DNA of 53,307 nt from an uncultured Eubacteriales bacterium (lineage in GTDB: Bacteria; Bacillota; Clostridia; TANB77; CAG-508), in the NCBI GenBank assembly GCA_949289635.1, contig CASEOS010000012.1, forward strand, positions 45,660 to 98,966, in the 5' to 3' direction. The notes below the pieces were generated by a model. The model saw only the letters and a list, made by a program, of their open reading frames with translations, made no database searches and was not told where the DNA came from. Made by a program: the position numbers and the translations under genes. Each line of letters begins with the position of its first letter. Within the stretch, counting starts at the first letter, position 1. Below, in pieces: positions 1-7,709 of the stretch.

Positions 1-64
1 GTATGAATTGCACGGTACTCTCGTCACGAGAGGGTCTGAGTGCATGAATACATTTTTTTCTTTT
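1..64 (+). terminator. 3' end of a structured RNA or terminator, cut by the window edge
   Basis: The first 50 bases fold: GTATGAATTGCAC at the left can pair imperfectly with GTGCATGAATAC (about 40-51), and an inner CTCTCG/CGAGAG hairpin sits around 20-33. The fold is followed directly by a T run (53-64). This looks like the terminator arm of a transcript that begins outside the window. I could not match it to a known RNA family, and the upstream part is missing. Confidence 0.45.
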
Positions 65-140
65 AGAATTCTATGAAAATTTAGCTTATACAAAATTGTT
101 GAATGGCTTTATATTCTATATTTTTTTATTTTTCAATTTC

Positions 141-181
141 AAAAAAGGGAAAAATGAGTCCGTCCCCAATTTCCCTTTTTA
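141..181. repeat. Half-copy of the GGGGACGGAC palindromic repeat, serving as deoD terminator
   Basis: Bases 142-175 are identical to the first 34 bases of the right arm of the large inverted repeat at 38271-38419. Here the copy is closed into its own hairpin by AAAAAAGGGAAA (141-152) and TTTCCCTTTTT (about 170-180). Read on the minus strand it is a stem followed by a T run just after the deoD stop, so it probably ends that transcript. Its G+C is much higher than that of the surrounding DNA. Confidence 0.75.
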
Positions 182-910
182 AAATTTCAAGCTAGAATTT
201 AATGCAAGTTTTATCATATTATCTAAACCTTGTTCTCTTTGTTCAGAAGTAGCAGATTGTGTTTCAAATCTTGAGTCAACAACTGTCATTAAACAAGTTG
301 CATTCTTGTTTAACATTTTTGCATTGTAACATAAAGCAAAAGCTTCCATTTCTGCACTTAATGGATAAAAATTTTGTTTATGAACTCTATCCATAAATTT
401 ATCAAAATTTTCTTGTGTCATGTATGGGTCAAAACTATCATTACATATCGTATCGCCTTCAATCAGTTTTACATTATTTTCAGAAGCAGTTGCTTTTATG
501 ACTTCATTTAATTTGTTACTAGTGTCAACCAAATGACAATCATCATTGTTAAATCCTAGAGCATAGGTACTTTCTGTAAAAATAGATTTTGATAACACAA
601 TATCAAATAAATTTAAATCAGGAACATAAGCTCCACAAGAGCCAATTCTAATAATATTTTCAACATCATAAAATTTAAATAATTCAAAAGAATAAATTCC
701 CATACTAGGCATTCCCATTCCAGAAGCCATGACGGTTATTTCTTTTTCTTTATATTTTCCAGTATAAGCATAGACATTTCTTACTTGATTAACCAATTTA
801 GGATTTTCTAAAAATTTTTCAGCAATATGTTTTGCTCTCAATGGGTCTCCTGGCATGATAACTGTTTTGGCAATATCGCCTAAATTTGCTTCATTGTGCG
901 GTGTAGACAT
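179..910 (-). CDS. deoD: Purine nucleoside phosphorylase, DeoD type
   Basis: Hexameric-type purine nucleoside phosphorylase, which splits purine (deoxy)ribonucleosides with phosphate to give the free base and (deoxy)ribose-1-phosphate in the cytoplasm. At 243 residues it has the usual family length. The phosphate-binding GDPLRAKHI motif is at residues 21-29, the IGSCGAY loop near residue 92 and the SAEMEAFALC nucleoside-binding stretch near residue 186. The start is supported by TAGGAGGT a few bases upstream on the minus strand. It stands alone, with no pentose-phosphate mutase or deoxyribose aldolase beside it, and its 3' end abuts a palindromic repeat that can act as terminator. Confidence 0.95.
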   Translation of the reverse strand: MSTPHNEANLGDIAKTVIMPGDPLRAKHIAEKFLENPKLVNQVRNVYAYTGKYKEKEITVMASGMGMPSMGIYSFELFKFYDVENIIRIGSCGAYVPDLNLFDIVLSKSIFTESTYALGFNNDDCHLVDTSNKLNEVIKATASENNVKLIEGDTICNDSFDPYMTQENFDKFMDRVHKQNFYPLSAEMEAFALCYNAKMLNKNATCLMTVVDSRFETQSATSEQREQGLDNMIKLALNSSLKF

Positions 911-1414
911 AATTTTACCTCCTATTAAACATATATTTTAAGTTAAGTTTAAAAACATTCATTAGATTATTTGTTAATAAAACAATTCAATAAACATTTA
1001 TTAAGTTAAAAATAGTATAACAGTAAAATAGAAAAAAGGCAATAATAGTAATTTAGAATACAGTTAGTTATTATCTTTTTAAGAATATTTCTTATATATA
1101 TAAATTGTATAAAAATTCATTAAAAATTCACAAAAAGTACTTGAAAAGCATAAAAGATTATGGTAAGATACACACATAGTTAATCTATATTTTTTCAAAT
1201 TTTTAAGTTCTTATATTTTATACTCTTACATTTTTTTATATTTATAATTTTATATTTGATTTGTATTCATTTTTTTTATTTATAATTTATTTATATTTCT
1301 TATATTTTAATTCAAATTTGTTTAATTCAAAATAAAGATAATTTGGTAATAAAATAAATAATAAAGTACAAATATATTTTAAATCAAAAAATTTATTTAA
1401 GGAGGTGAAGTTTA
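911..1414. other. A+T-rich divergent intergenic region with no gene seen
   Basis: About 500 bases between deoD (minus) and the coiled-coil gene (plus). The sequence is dominated by T- and A-rich runs. I see no convincing ORF, tRNA or strong hairpin. It must hold the promoters of the two divergent genes, but the base composition gives many TATAAT-like strings and I cannot pick one with confidence. Confidence 0.5.
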
Positions 1415-1833
1415 TTGATCAATACGCTAAATGATTTATGGATAAAAATAGAGCAAAAATTCCAAGAATCAGAAGAAAATACAGATAAGAAATTCAAAGA
1501 CATGGAAATGAAAATGGATCAAAGATTCAAAGAGGCAGAAGAAAAAACAGACAAGAAATTCAAAGACATGGAAATGAAAATGGATTCAAAGACATGGAAA
1601 TGAAAATGGATCAAAGATTCAAGAGAGTTGAAGACAAACTGAATATCATTACAAATACAAATATAGCGCAAATATTAAAAGCAGTAACTGAAACAAAAGT
1701 AGAATTAGAAGAAACAAAAGAAGAAATAACAACAAAATTGGATGAATATATTGAAAAAAATGAATTGGAGCATAAAAAATTTGAGTGTAGATTAGCAGAT
1801 ATAGAAATAAAATATAAATATGGAAAAAAATAA
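1415..1833 (+). pseudogene. Coiled-coil repeat protein gene, frameshifted inside its tandem repeats
   Basis: Translation starts at a TTG (1415) behind a strong AAGGAGGTG. The protein is a charged coiled coil built on a 22-residue unit (FKDMEMKMDQRF then KEAEEKTDKK) encoded by 66-bp DNA repeats. Copies of TTCAAAGACATGG begin at 1493, 1559 and 1585: the first spacing is 66 bp, the second only 26 bp. A 40-bp loss within one unit throws the frame, so frame one ends at 1603 while the natural continuation (residues MDQRFKRVEDKLNIIT onward) is read in another frame from 1594 to 1833. Either it is broken, or it is a repeat-length switch. The function of such short coiled-coil proteins is not known to me. 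A weak hairpin terminator follows at 1897-1953. Confidence 0.7.
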
Positions 1834-1896
1834 TAATTTTGAAAAGTATAAAATATTAAGAATGAATAGATAATGAAAAATTTATATAGATATAAC

Positions 1897-1953
1897 AAAA
1901 AGAGATGCATATAAAAACTTTCTGATAAAGATAAAATAATGTGTCTCTTTTTT
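1897..1953 (+). terminator. Probable terminator after the coiled-coil gene
   Basis: AAAAAGAGA (1897-1905) pairs with TCTCTTTTT (about 1944-1952), with a long A+T loop and a T-rich tail. The position is right for the coiled-coil gene transcript, but the stem is short and the loop long. Confidence 0.45.
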
Positions 1954-2035
1954 ATTGTATAGGAAAATATATTGCAATAAAAACGAAAAAGATAAAAAAG
2001 AAAACAGTAAACAAAGCAAGTAAACAAAATTGGAA

Positions 2036-2064
2036 TTGACTTTTAAAGATAAACATAATATAAT
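2036..2064 (+). promoter_or_regulatory. Sigma-A promoter of argS
   Basis: TTGACT (2036-2041), 17-base spacer, TATAAT (2059-2064). The match to the vegetative consensus is near perfect, and it lies about 100 bases upstream of the argS start, leaving room for a structured leader. Confidence 0.85.
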
Positions 2065-2080
2065 TTTATAAGAAAAAAGA

Positions 2081-2137
2081 AAATACCTTTTAAGATGAAT
2101 TGAGAGAAATATAATCAAATTTATTTAAAAGGTATTT
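2081..2137 (+). promoter_or_regulatory. Stem-loop in the argS leader
   Basis: AAATACCTTTTAA (2081-2093) is perfectly complementary to TTAAAAGGTATTT (2125-2137), a 13-bp stem with a 31-base loop, between the argS promoter and its start codon. There is no T run behind it, and I see no T-box specifier or antiterminator signature. A role in translation control or RNA stability is possible. Confidence 0.55.
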
Positions 2138-2164
2138 ATAAAATACAAAGAAGGGAAGAAAAAC

Positions 2165-3874
2165 ATGATAGATTTTAAACAGATAATTGCAAAGACTATT
2201 GCAGAAGTAGTTAATATAGATGAAAAAGAATTGAAAAGTTATATTGAAATACCAAAAGATGCCAACAATGGAGATTATGCATTTCCATGCTTTCGATTAG
2301 CAAAAGAATTAAAAAAAGCACCTCCAATGATTGCAAATGAGATTAAAGAAGAAATAAAAATAAATGAAAAAATAATAGAAAAAGTAGAAGTAGTAGGGGG
2401 GTACTTAAACTTCTATATTCAACAAGAACAAATGGTAGAAGAAGTGCTAAAAGAAATAAATGCACAAGAAGAATATGGAAAATCAGAAATTGGAAAAGGA
2501 AAAAACATTGTCATTGATTATTCAGCTCCTAATATTGCCAAGCCATTTCATATAGGACATTTACGTTCAACAGTTATTGGTGGAGCTTTATATAACATCT
2601 ATAAATATTTAGGATATCATACAATTGGTGTCAATCACTTAGGAGATTATGGAACACAATTTGGCAAATTAATCGAAGGATATAAACTATGGGGAAAAGA
2701 ATATAACATAGAAGAAGATCCAATTAATGAATTAACTAAAATATATATTCGTATTAATCAAGTATGTAAAGAAGATGAAAAGGTCTTAGAACAATGTAGA
2801 ATGAATTTTAAATTGCTAGAAGATGGAGATTCCTATTGTACAGAAATCTGGGAAAAGTTTAGAATCTTAAGTTTAAAAGAATTCCAAAAAGTTTATGATT
2901 TATTAGGAAGTCATTTTGACTCATGGAACGGAGAGGCGTTTTATTCAGATAAGATGCCGGAAGTCATTGAAATACTAGAAAAAACAGGAAAATTAGTAGA
3001 ATCACAAGGCGCCAAAATTATCGACTTAGAAGATAAAGGAATCAATACACCATGTATTATACAAAAATCAAATGGTTCAACAACATATGCAACTAGAGAT
3101 TTAGCAGCTATTTTATACAGAGCAAGAACATATAATTTTGACAAAGCATTATATGTTGTATCATATGAACAAACATTACACTTTAAACAAGTATTTGAAG
3201 TAGCAAAACTATTAGGAATTGATGAAAAATATACAAAAGGATTAAAACATGTACCATTTGGGATGGTATCATTACCAACAGGAAAGATGTCAACAAGAGA
3301 AGGTAATATTGTAAAACTAGAAGAATTATTAAATGAATCTATTGCCAGGGCAAAAGAAATTATTGAAGACAAAAATCCAGCATTAGAAGATAAAGAAGAA
3401 GTAGCTAAAAAAGTAGGAGTAGGAGCAGTTATCTTTAATGATTTATCAAATAGTAGAATTAAGGATGAAGTATTTGATTGGAATCAAATCTTAAATTTTC
3501 AAGGTGAAACAGGACCATATGTACAATATACCTATGTACGTACAAAAAGTATTCTAGAAAAAGCAGGGTATATGCCAACAATAGAAGAAGTTAAATTTGA
3601 TAAATTATTAGATGAAGCATCAAGAAATATTGTGAAATTAGTATACAACTTTGAAAATACATTAATTCAAGTAACAGAAAAAGAAGAACCATCAATCTTA
3701 TCAAGATATTTGATTGATTTAGCAAAAGCATTTAGTAATTTCTATAATGACAACAAAATATTAGTAGAAGATAAAGATATACAAAATGCTAGAGTATATT
3801 TAACATATGCAGTTGGAAAAGTATTAAAAACAGGGGCTCAGTTGTTAGGAATTGAAATGCCAAATAAGATGTAA
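2165..3874 (+). CDS. argS: Arginyl-tRNA synthetase
   Basis: Class I aminoacyl-tRNA synthetase that charges tRNA-Arg using ATP. The 569 residues contain the N-terminal Add1 tRNA-recognition domain (about 1-100), the Rossmann catalytic core with the HIGH signature in PFHIGHLRST (near residue 129), a GKMSTREGN stretch (near 373) at the KMSKS position, and a C-terminal anticodon-binding DALR domain containing the FYNDNKIL segment. The start is preceded by AAGAAGGGAAG. The gene has its own promoter (2036-2064) and a leader stem-loop, so it appears to be transcribed alone. Confidence 0.97.
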   Translation: MIDFKQIIAKTIAEVVNIDEKELKSYIEIPKDANNGDYAFPCFRLAKELKKAPPMIANEIKEEIKINEKIIEKVEVVGGYLNFYIQQEQMVEEVLKEINAQEEYGKSEIGKGKNIVIDYSAPNIAKPFHIGHLRSTVIGGALYNIYKYLGYHTIGVNHLGDYGTQFGKLIEGYKLWGKEYNIEEDPINELTKIYIRINQVCKEDEKVLEQCRMNFKLLEDGDSYCTEIWEKFRILSLKEFQKVYDLLGSHFDSWNGEAFYSDKMPEVIEILEKTGKLVESQGAKIIDLEDKGINTPCIIQKSNGSTTYATRDLAAILYRARTYNFDKALYVVSYEQTLHFKQVFEVAKLLGIDEKYTKGLKHVPFGMVSLPTGKMSTREGNIVKLEELLNESIARAKEIIEDKNPALEDKEEVAKKVGVGAVIFNDLSNSRIKDEVFDWNQILNFQGETGPYVQYTYVRTKSILEKAGYMPTIEEVKFDKLLDEASRNIVKLVYNFENTLIQVTEKEEPSILSRYLIDLAKAFSNFYNDNKILVEDKDIQNARVYLTYAVGKVLKTGAQLLGIEMPNKM

Positions 3875-3891
3875 AAAACAAAGATAAAACC

Positions 3892-3920
3892 TTGTCAAAA
3901 AAAATATAAAATAGTATAAT
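3892..3920 (+). promoter_or_regulatory. Sigma-A promoter of the LCP gene
   Basis: TTGTCA (3892-3897), 17-base spacer made almost only of A and T, TATAAT (3915-3920), about 35 bases upstream of the LCP start codon. Confidence 0.8.
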
Positions 3921-3954
3921 AAAAAAGAAAAATTTACATAGGAGAGAAAAAATA

Positions 3955-5121
3955 ATGAGTGGAAAACATGAAATGCCAAAACAAAGTAGATTCGGAAGAA
4001 ACAAAAGAGAAAAAAGAAGAATAGAACCAAAACAAAGAGAAATGCAATATAGAAATGAAAGACCAAGAAATATGAGTGGAAAAAATATGAAAAATAGAAA
4101 AAGTAGAAGAGGGCTAAAAATATTTGGAAGAATAGTATTAGTATTATTAATAATATTAGTCATATTAATAGGTATCATTGTAGGGTTTATAAATAGCAAA
4201 TTAGGAAAAATGCAACAAGTACAATTAAATGAAGAAGACCTAGGTATATCTCAACAAGCAGAAGAAAACCTATCTGAATATAGAAATATAGCACTATTTG
4301 GAGTAGATAGTAGAGATAGTAATTTAGGAAAAGGAAATAGAAGTGACTGTATTATTATTGCAAGTTTAAACAATAAAACAAAAGAAGTAAAATTAATATC
4401 TGTATATAGAGATACATATGTAAACATAGAAGGACATGGACTAGATAAAATCACACATGCATACTCATATGGTGAAGCACCACTTGCAATAAAAACATTA
4501 AATGAAAATTTCGACTTGAATATAACAGAATTTGCAACAGTAAATTTTGACTCAGTAGCAGAAGCTGTTAATGCACTTGGAGGAGTCACAATTAATGTAA
4601 CAAATGAAGAATTAAAATATATAAATGATTATATTGATGAAACAGCAAAAGTAACAGGTTTATCAAACAAAAAAGTAACATCAGCAGGAAAACAAACATT
4701 AAATGGTGTACAAGCAGTTGCATACTCAAGAATTAGATATACATCTGGTGGAGACTATAAAAGAACAGAAAGAATGAGAACAGTTATAGAAGCCATGATA
4801 GAAAAATTCAAAACAAAAAATATTAGTGAAATGAATCAAATTATAGATCAAATCCTACCAGAAGTATATACAAACATTACATCAGGAGATATATTCTCCT
4901 TAATACCAAGTGTAGCAAGCTTAAAAGTGACAGATAGTATCGGATGGCCTTATGAAACAAAAGGAATTACATTAGATAGATGGTATGGCGTTCCAGTAAC
5001 ATTAGAAAGCAATGTAAAACAATTACATCAAGAAGCATTTGGAGAACCTGATTATGTGCCATCAGATAGAGTGAAAGAAATTAGTAATCAAATCATACAA
5101 AAGACAGGGTATACCAATTAA
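3955..5121 (+). CDS. LytR-CpsA-Psr (LCP) family phosphotransferase
   Basis: LCP enzymes move undecaprenyl-linked glycopolymers (teichoic acid or capsule) onto peptidoglycan outside the cell. The 388-residue protein has a basic cytoplasmic tail rich in Arg/Lys (1-55), one membrane helix (about 57-79) and an extracellular LCP domain. The domain holds FGVDSRDSNLGKGNRSDCI, with the conserved Asp and Arg residues, then SVYRDTYVNI and the later RIRYTSGGDYKRTERMR stretch. The N-terminal tail is unusually long and basic. Lying just upstream of the exopolysaccharide locus, it is the likely terminal ligase for that polymer; this is inference from position. Confidence 0.92.
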   Translation: MSGKHEMPKQSRFGRNKREKRRIEPKQREMQYRNERPRNMSGKNMKNRKSRRGLKIFGRIVLVLLIILVILIGIIVGFINSKLGKMQQVQLNEEDLGISQQAEENLSEYRNIALFGVDSRDSNLGKGNRSDCIIIASLNNKTKEVKLISVYRDTYVNIEGHGLDKITHAYSYGEAPLAIKTLNENFDLNITEFATVNFDSVAEAVNALGGVTINVTNEELKYINDYIDETAKVTGLSNKKVTSAGKQTLNGVQAVAYSRIRYTSGGDYKRTERMRTVIEAMIEKFKTKNISEMNQIIDQILPEVYTNITSGDIFSLIPSVASLKVTDSIGWPYETKGITLDRWYGVPVTLESNVKQLHQEAFGEPDYVPSDRVKEISNQIIQKTGYTN

Positions 5122-5188
5122 TGAACTTATATAATTTTTAAAATTAGAATGGGGATACAAGATTTAAAATAAATCAAGAAAGAGGAAA

Positions 5189-5695
5189 ATGAAAATAAAT
5201 ATATTAAGAATTGCATTGATATTGCTATTATTAGGAACATTTTATATAATATTTGGATTTTCTAGTCAAGATGGAGAAACTTCAGGAGGAATTAGTAGAA
5301 ATATAACAAATACAATCTTACAATTTTCTAATAAATATAATACTTTAAAGCAAGAAGAAAAAGAACAAATAGCAGATAAAACGGAAAGAATTATCAGAAA
5401 AATAGCACATTTTTCAATTTATACATTGGTAGGATTGCTATTAATGGGGATATTAAGCACTTATCCTATAAAAGAAAATTGGAGAATATTGCTTTCTGTT
5501 TGTTTAGGAATGATGTATGCCACATCAGATGAAATACATCAATCCTTTACACCAGGAAGAACACCAAAGATAACAGATGTATATATAGATACATTAGGCG
5601 TTATACTAGGAATTTTATTGATTTTATTAGCTATAAAGATATATTACAAATATATTACCAAAACATTACGAAATACGACAAAAAATGTCATATGA
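5189..5695 (+). CDS. VanZ-like family membrane protein
   Basis: 168 residues with an N-terminal membrane helix (about 5-25), the FGFSSQDGETS motif typical of VanZ-like proteins, then RKIAHFSIYTLVGLLLMG and ATSDEIHQSFTPGRTPKITDVYIDTLG, which carry the family's conserved His, Asp-Glu and Asp residues. The exact biochemical role of stand-alone VanZ-like proteins is unresolved; VanZ itself gives low-level teicoplanin resistance. It lies between the LCP gene and the initiating sugar transferase, which fits a cell-envelope role. The start is preceded by AGAAAGAGGAAA. Confidence 0.88.
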   Translation: MKINILRIALILLLLGTFYIIFGFSSQDGETSGGISRNITNTILQFSNKYNTLKQEEKEQIADKTERIIRKIAHFSIYTLVGLLLMGILSTYPIKENWRILLSVCLGMMYATSDEIHQSFTPGRTPKITDVYIDTLGVILGILLILLAIKIYYKYITKTLRNTTKNVI

Positions 5696-5701
5696 AAGGT
5701 G

Positions 5702-5730
5702 TTGAAAAAAAATAGATACTGTAATATAAT
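5702..5730 (+). promoter_or_regulatory. Sigma-A promoter of the exopolysaccharide operon
   Basis: TTGAAA (5702-5707), 17-base spacer, TATAAT (5725-5730), about 50 bases upstream of the initiating transferase. It begins just after the VanZ-like gene. No terminator-like hairpin is obvious between here and 20725, so it may drive most of the locus. Confidence 0.75.
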
Positions 5731-5779
5731 ATTGTTGTAAAATAGCGGAAGAATAAATTTTATAGTATGGGGGATAAAA

Positions 5780-6490
5780 ATGGATGTAAAAGATGATATA
5801 TTACTATATAAAAATGGTAATATAGAAGATTTAGTACTTACAAGGGGAAAACAAAGAAGTAATAGAATCATAAAAATAGAAAATGGGCTTAAGAGAGGAA
5901 TCGATATCTTAGGTGGTATTTTTGGTGTATTTACATTAATTCCACTAACTATCATTGTATGGGTAGCAAATAAACTATCAAAAGATAATGGACCAATTTT
6001 CTATACACAAACAAGAATAGGAAAAAATGGAAAATTATTCAAACTATATAAATACCGTTCAATGATAGTTGGAGCAGATGAAATATTAGGAAGATATCTA
6101 GAAGAAAATGAAGAAGCAAGAAAAGAATATAAAGAATACAAAAAATTAAAAAATGACCCAAGAATAACAAAAATAGGAAAAATATTAAGAAAAACAAGTT
6201 TAGATGAATTCCCACAATTTATTAATGTATTAAAAGGAGACATGAGTTTAGTAGGACCACGTCCATATTTACCAAGGGAAAGAGAAGATATCAATGGATT
6301 TTTTAAATACATAACTTCATGTAAACCAGGAATTACAGGATTATGGCAAACCAGAGGAAGAAGTAATACAACTTTTACAGATAGACTAACAATGGATATG
6401 GAATATTACCAAAACCATACATTAAAACAAGATATGAAGTTGATATATAGAACGATAAGAAAGGTAGTAAAAAAAGAAGGAGCTATTTAA
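5780..6490 (+). CDS. Initiating sugar phosphotransferase (undecaprenyl-phosphate phosphoglycosyltransferase)
   Basis: Monotopic phosphoglycosyltransferase that places the first sugar-1-phosphate on undecaprenyl phosphate at the inner membrane face. At 236 residues it is of the short PglC/WcaJ C-terminal-domain type. It has a re-entrant hydrophobic helix (about 38-62), the KYRSM motif, the catalytic Asp-Glu in KTSLDEFPQFINVLKGDMS, then LVGPRPYLPRE and KPGITGLWQTRGRS. The N-terminal 35 residues are not part of the usual domain. Its stop overlaps the next start (TAATG), so the two are coupled. It opens the polysaccharide locus. Confidence 0.93.
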   Translation: MDVKDDILLYKNGNIEDLVLTRGKQRSNRIIKIENGLKRGIDILGGIFGVFTLIPLTIIVWVANKLSKDNGPIFYTQTRIGKNGKLFKLYKYRSMIVGADEILGRYLEENEEARKEYKEYKKLKNDPRITKIGKILRKTSLDEFPQFINVLKGDMSLVGPRPYLPREREDINGFFKYITSCKPGITGLWQTRGRSNTTFTDRLTMDMEYYQNHTLKQDMKLIYRTIRKVVKKEGAI

Positions 6491-7707
6491 TGAGGATTTT
6501 ACTAGTTAATAAATTTCACTATCTTAAGGGTGGAAGCGAGAAATATTATTTTGAATTAGCGAAATTATTAAGAGAAAAAGGCCATCAAATAGCTTTTTTT
6601 TCTATGCAAAATGAGAAAAATGTCAAAACAGGAGAAAAAGAATATTTTGTAAATGAAATAGATTTAAATACAGGAAGTAAGTTAAAGGCATTAGATGTTA
6701 TTTATTCAAGAGAAAATAAGAAAAAAATGATAGAAGCTTTAGAAGATTTTAAACCAGATATTGTTCATGTGAATAATTTTCAAAGGCAACTTTCAGAATC
6801 CATTATTCAAGCAGCTAATGAAAGAAAAATTCCTGTAATCTATACAGCACATGATGTACAAGCAATATGCCCAGCTATAACCATGTTAGATAGTAATAAG
6901 GAAATATGTGAATTATGTAAAAATGGAAAATATTTAAATTGTATTAAAAAAAAGTGCATAAAAAACTCGACATTAAAAAGTATTTTAGGTGCAATTGAAG
7001 GAAAATATTATAGAATAAAAAAGGTGTATAATAAAAAAATAGTATATATTATTTCACCATCTGAATTTTATAAACAAAAATTAATAGAAGATGGAATAAC
7101 TGAAAATAAAATTAAAACAATACATAATTTTATTAATGTCAATCAATATAATTTACAAATTGAAGATGAAGATTATGCATTATATATTGGTAGATTATCA
7201 AAAGAAAAAGGTGTTTTGAATTTGATAGAAGCTTTTTCTAAATTGAAAAACGAAAAACTATATATTGCAGGAGATGGACCTGAAAAAGAAAGAATAGAAA
7301 GCATAATAAAAGATAGGCATTTAGAAAAAAATATTTTATTATTAGGATATTTAAATCAAGACCAAATAAAAGAATATTTAAGAAAAGCAAGATTTGTTGT
7401 AGTGCCATCTATTTGGTATGAAAATTGTCCATATTCAATTTTGGAAACACAAGCAATTGGTAAACCTGTCATAGGAGCAAACATAGCAGGAATACCTGAA
7501 TTAGTGCAAGACAAAGTAAATGGATTAACATATCAATATGATGATATCAGAGAATTAGAAGAAAAGATAAAACTTTTATTTGAAAATAAAGAATTAGCAG
7601 AAAAATATGGAAAAAAAGCTAGAGAAATAGCTATAAAAGAATATTCAAAAGATGCATATTATAATCAAATAATAAAAATATATGAAAGAGCAATAAAGGA
7701 AGTGTAA
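6490..7707 (+). CDS. Glycosyltransferase family 4
   Basis: GT-B fold retaining glycosyltransferase, 405 residues. The N-terminal acceptor domain has GGSEKYYFELAKLL (about 15-28). The nucleotide-sugar domain has YIGRLSKEKGVLNLIEAF, GDGPEKERIE and an E-x7-E element in WYENCPYSILETQAIG (near 307-322). A cluster of seven cysteines or so around residues 127-160 (ICPA, CELCKNGKYLNCIKKKC) is seen in a subset of GT4 enzymes and could bind a metal. Likely adds an internal sugar of the repeat unit; donor and linkage cannot be told from sequence. It is translationally coupled to the gene before it and lies 2 bases from the next. Confidence 0.9.
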   Translation: MRILLVNKFHYLKGGSEKYYFELAKLLREKGHQIAFFSMQNEKNVKTGEKEYFVNEIDLNTGSKLKALDVIYSRENKKKMIEALEDFKPDIVHVNNFQRQLSESIIQAANERKIPVIYTAHDVQAICPAITMLDSNKEICELCKNGKYLNCIKKKCIKNSTLKSILGAIEGKYYRIKKVYNKKIVYIISPSEFYKQKLIEDGITENKIKTIHNFINVNQYNLQIEDEDYALYIGRLSKEKGVLNLIEAFSKLKNEKLYIAGDGPEKERIESIIKDRHLEKNILLLGYLNQDQIKEYLRKARFVVVPSIWYENCPYSILETQAIGKPVIGANIAGIPELVQDKVNGLTYQYDDIRELEEKIKLLFENKELAEKYGKKAREIAIKEYSKDAYYNQIIKIYERAIKEV

Positions 7708-7709
7708 TT

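Noticed and set aside
1493..1612. Regularly spaced direct repeats that could suggest a CRISPR array
   Set aside because: The repeats and the spacers between them are the same 66-bp coding unit of a coiled-coil protein; no unique spacers.
1611..2118. Minus-strand open frames rich in Phe, Leu and Ile over the coiled-coil gene end and argS leader
   Set aside because: Low-complexity translations of A+T-rich DNA opposite a coding gene and a promoter; no start signal.
2065..2164. T-box riboswitch in front of argS
   Set aside because: The leader is too short and shows no AGGGTGG-like antiterminator bulge or terminator.
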